Assembly (NCBI GenBank): GCA_902495085.1
Contig: CABUWA010000103.1
Location: 1 to 6,883, forward strand
Direction of reading: 5' to 3'
Source: an uncultured Collinsella sp.
GTDB taxonomy: Bacteria; Actinomycetota; Coriobacteriia; Coriobacteriales; Coriobacteriaceae
Length of the DNA: 6,883 nucleotides
In this document: positions 5,322 to 6,883 of the stretch, in pieces
How the letters are laid out: each line of letters opens with the position of its first letter
Numbering within the stretch: the stretch's first letter is position 1
Notes under the pieces: generated by a model
What the model was told of the DNA's origin: nothing
Databases searched by the model: none
What the model saw: only the letters and a program-made list of their open reading frames with translations
Position numbers and translations under genes: made by a program

Positions 5322-6875
5322 ATGGCACAGCGTCATCTTCCCGCACTCCTGATCATTATGGACGGCTGCGGCCTGGCTCCGGCCGATGGCGAGAACGCCG
5401 TCGCCGCTGCCAAGACGCCCTTCCTTGATAGCCTGTACGAGAAGTACCCCCACACCACGCTCGGCGCTTCGGGCGAGGACGTGGGTCTTCCCGATGGCCA
5501 GATGGGCAACTCCGAGGTGGGTCACCTCAACATCGGTGCCGGCCGCATCGTGTTCCAGGAGCTTTCGCGCATCAACAACGCCATCAAGGACGGCTCCATC
5601 GCCAAGAACGAGGTCTTCGTCAAGGCTATGGACGACGTCAAGGCTGACGGCAAGACTCTCCACCTCATGGGCCTTATGAGCCCTGGCGGTGTTCATTCTC
5701 ACATGAACCACGTCGAGGCTCTGGTCAAGATGGCTGCCGAGCACGGTGTCAAGACCGTTCGCGTCCACGCCTTCATGGATGGCCGCGACGTTGACCCGCA
5801 GTCCGGCGCTGGCTACATGAGTGAGTTCTGCGCCTTCCTGGCCAAGATCTCCGAGGAGACCGGTTGCGACGCTCGCGTTGCCACCGTCTCGGGCCGTTAT
5901 TGGGCCATGGACCGCGATAATCGTTGGGAGCGCATCCAGCGCGCCTACGACGTCATGGTCAACGCGTCCGATGCTGATACCGACCCCGTTGCCGGTATCA
6001 AGGCCTACTACGAGAAGGATCCGCGCGGCGACGAGTTCGTCGAGCCCTTCGCTGCCCACAACGAGGGCATCCACGAGGGCGACGCGGCCATCTTCTTCAA
6101 CTTCCGTCCCGACCGCGCTCGTCAGATGACCCGCGTGTTCACGGACAAGGAGTTCGACGGCTTTGAGCGCGAGCAGATCAAGCTTTCGCACTTTGTGACG
6201 ATGACCGAGTACGATCCGACGTTTGACGTCGAGGTTGCCTTCCCCAAGACGTTCCCCGAGAACGTCCTGGCCGACGTTATCGCCGCCAACGGCCTGAAGC
6301 AGCTGCACACCGCCGAGACCGAGAAGTACGCCCACGTGACGTTCTTCCTCAACGGCGGCATCGAGGAGCCCAAGGAGGGCGAGGAGCGCGTGCTCGTCGC
6401 TTCCCCCAAGGTCGCTACCTACGATCTGCAGCCTGAGATGAGCGCTCCCGAGGTTACCGAGAAGCTTGTCGCCGCCATCAACGAGGATCGCGCTGATTTC
6501 TACATCGTGAACTTCGCGAACTGCGACATGGTTGGTCACACCGGTGTCTTCGACGCCGCCGTTAAGGCCGTCGAGGCTGTTGACGATGCCTTGTCCAAGG
6601 TTGTCCCGGCGATTCTCGCCAAGGGTGGCTTTGCGCTGATCACCGCCGACCACGGCAACGCCGACCACATGTTTGACGTTGCTTCCGACGGTTCCAAGCA
6701 TCCGTTCACGGCTCACACCACCAACCGTGTGCCGTTCATCATCGTTGATGAGAAGGCCAAGCTCACCGGTATCGAGGACGGCCGTCTTTCCGATATCGCT
6801 CCGACCATGCTCACCATGGCTGGTATTGAGCCTTCCGCCGAGATGACGGGCCGCGTGCTCGCCACCGAGGCCTAA
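5322..6875 (+). CDS. gpmI: 2,3-bisphosphoglycerate-independent phosphoglycerate mutase
   Basis: The enzyme converts 3-phosphoglycerate to 2-phosphoglycerate through a phosphoserine intermediate and needs two divalent metal ions, usually manganese. The 517-residue product belongs to the alkaline-phosphatase superfamily and has the typical length. Metal-site Asp14 is in IMDGCG (12-17), and the catalytic Ser64 is in QMGNSEVGHLNIGAGR (60-75). Substrate-domain motifs follow: SPGGVHSH (120-127), MDGRDVDP (152-159), GRYWAMDRDNRW (191-202) and FNFRPDRARQ (259-268). Lys335 (ETEKYAH), Asp402 and His406 (NCDMVGHTG), Asp443 and His444 (ADHGNAD) and His465 (AHTTN) complete the active site. AGGA at 5315-5318 overlaps the tpiA stop and serves as ribosome-binding site. 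This is the cofactor-independent enzyme, unrelated to GpmA. Eight bases remain after its stop, with no terminator or next gene visible. Confidence 0.98.
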   Translation: MAQRHLPALLIIMDGCGLAPADGENAVAAAKTPFLDSLYEKYPHTTLGASGEDVGLPDGQMGNSEVGHLNIGAGRIVFQELSRINNAIKDGSIAKNEVFVKAMDDVKADGKTLHLMGLMSPGGVHSHMNHVEALVKMAAEHGVKTVRVHAFMDGRDVDPQSGAGYMSEFCAFLAKISEETGCDARVATVSGRYWAMDRDNRWERIQRAYDVMVNASDADTDPVAGIKAYYEKDPRGDEFVEPFAAHNEGIHEGDAAIFFNFRPDRARQMTRVFTDKEFDGFEREQIKLSHFVTMTEYDPTFDVEVAFPKTFPENVLADVIAANGLKQLHTAETEKYAHVTFFLNGGIEEPKEGEERVLVASPKVATYDLQPEMSAPEVTEKLVAAINEDRADFYIVNFANCDMVGHTGVFDAAVKAVEAVDDALSKVVPAILAKGGFALITADHGNADHMFDVASDGSKHPFTAHTTNRVPFIIVDEKAKLTGIEDGRLSDIAPTMLTMAGIEPSAEMTGRVLATEA

Positions 6876-6883
6876 GAGAAAAC

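Noticed and set aside
84..6716. Long open frames on the minus strand opposite rapZ/whiA, gap, pgk, tpiA and gpmI (84-1523, 2152-3363, 3291-4616, 4450-5346, 5184-6716).
   Set aside because: All are exactly codon-aligned with the sense genes. They are open because the sense genes avoid TTA, CTA and TCA, the only codons that read as stops in reverse. Their translations are low-complexity and match no family.
1..6883. A mobile element, CRISPR array, defence island or new gene system.
   Set aside because: Every stretch over 200 bases is occupied by a recognised housekeeping gene. No repeats, transposase, integrase or array structure is seen.

Overview
This window holds six complete protein genes, all on the + strand, plus an unassigned fragment at the left edge. 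In order they are rapZ (150-1070), whiA (1077-2006), gap (2200-3225), pgk (3366-4556), tpiA (4549-5316) and gpmI (5322-6875). The GC-rich, G/C-ending codon use, an actinobacterial-style RapZ P-loop (GMSGSGRT), the WhiA regulator and a gap/pgk-tpiA-gpmI glycolytic cluster suggest a gut-type actinomycete of the class Coriobacteriia, most likely Collinsella or a close relative. That assignment is from recognition, not from a database search.

Left part (1-2006): after the tail of an unknown upstream gene comes a leader of about 100 bases with two hairpins. The second (103-138) has the form of a strong intrinsic terminator, and its U-tract directly touches the Shine-Dalgarno sequence of rapZ. rapZ (nucleotide-binding, RNase-adaptor family) and whiA (LAGLIDADG-like plus HTH regulator) are 6 bases apart and look co-transcribed. 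The yvcK/cofD-like gene that often lies between them in Gram-positive bacteria is absent here.

Middle (2007-2199): an AT-rich regulatory stretch in an otherwise GC-rich window. It contains a perfect 14-bp palindrome with a central CG that resembles a LacI/CcpA-family operator, an imperfect inverted repeat over a candidate -35, a good -10 (TATATT), and a structured leader just before the gap ribosome-binding site.

Right part (2200-6883): gap encodes NAD-type GAPDH and is closed by a clear intrinsic terminator (3263-3309). pgk, tpiA and gpmI follow as a tight operon, with an 8-base overlap and then a 5-base gap. Together the four enzymes run lower glycolysis from triose phosphate interconversion to 2-phosphoglycerate; enolase is not in the window. 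All four have intact catalytic residues and look like highly expressed housekeeping genes.

I see no mobile element, CRISPR array, tRNA, rRNA, defence or biosynthetic system. The most interesting material is regulatory: the terminator-gated rapZ leader and the palindrome upstream of gap.
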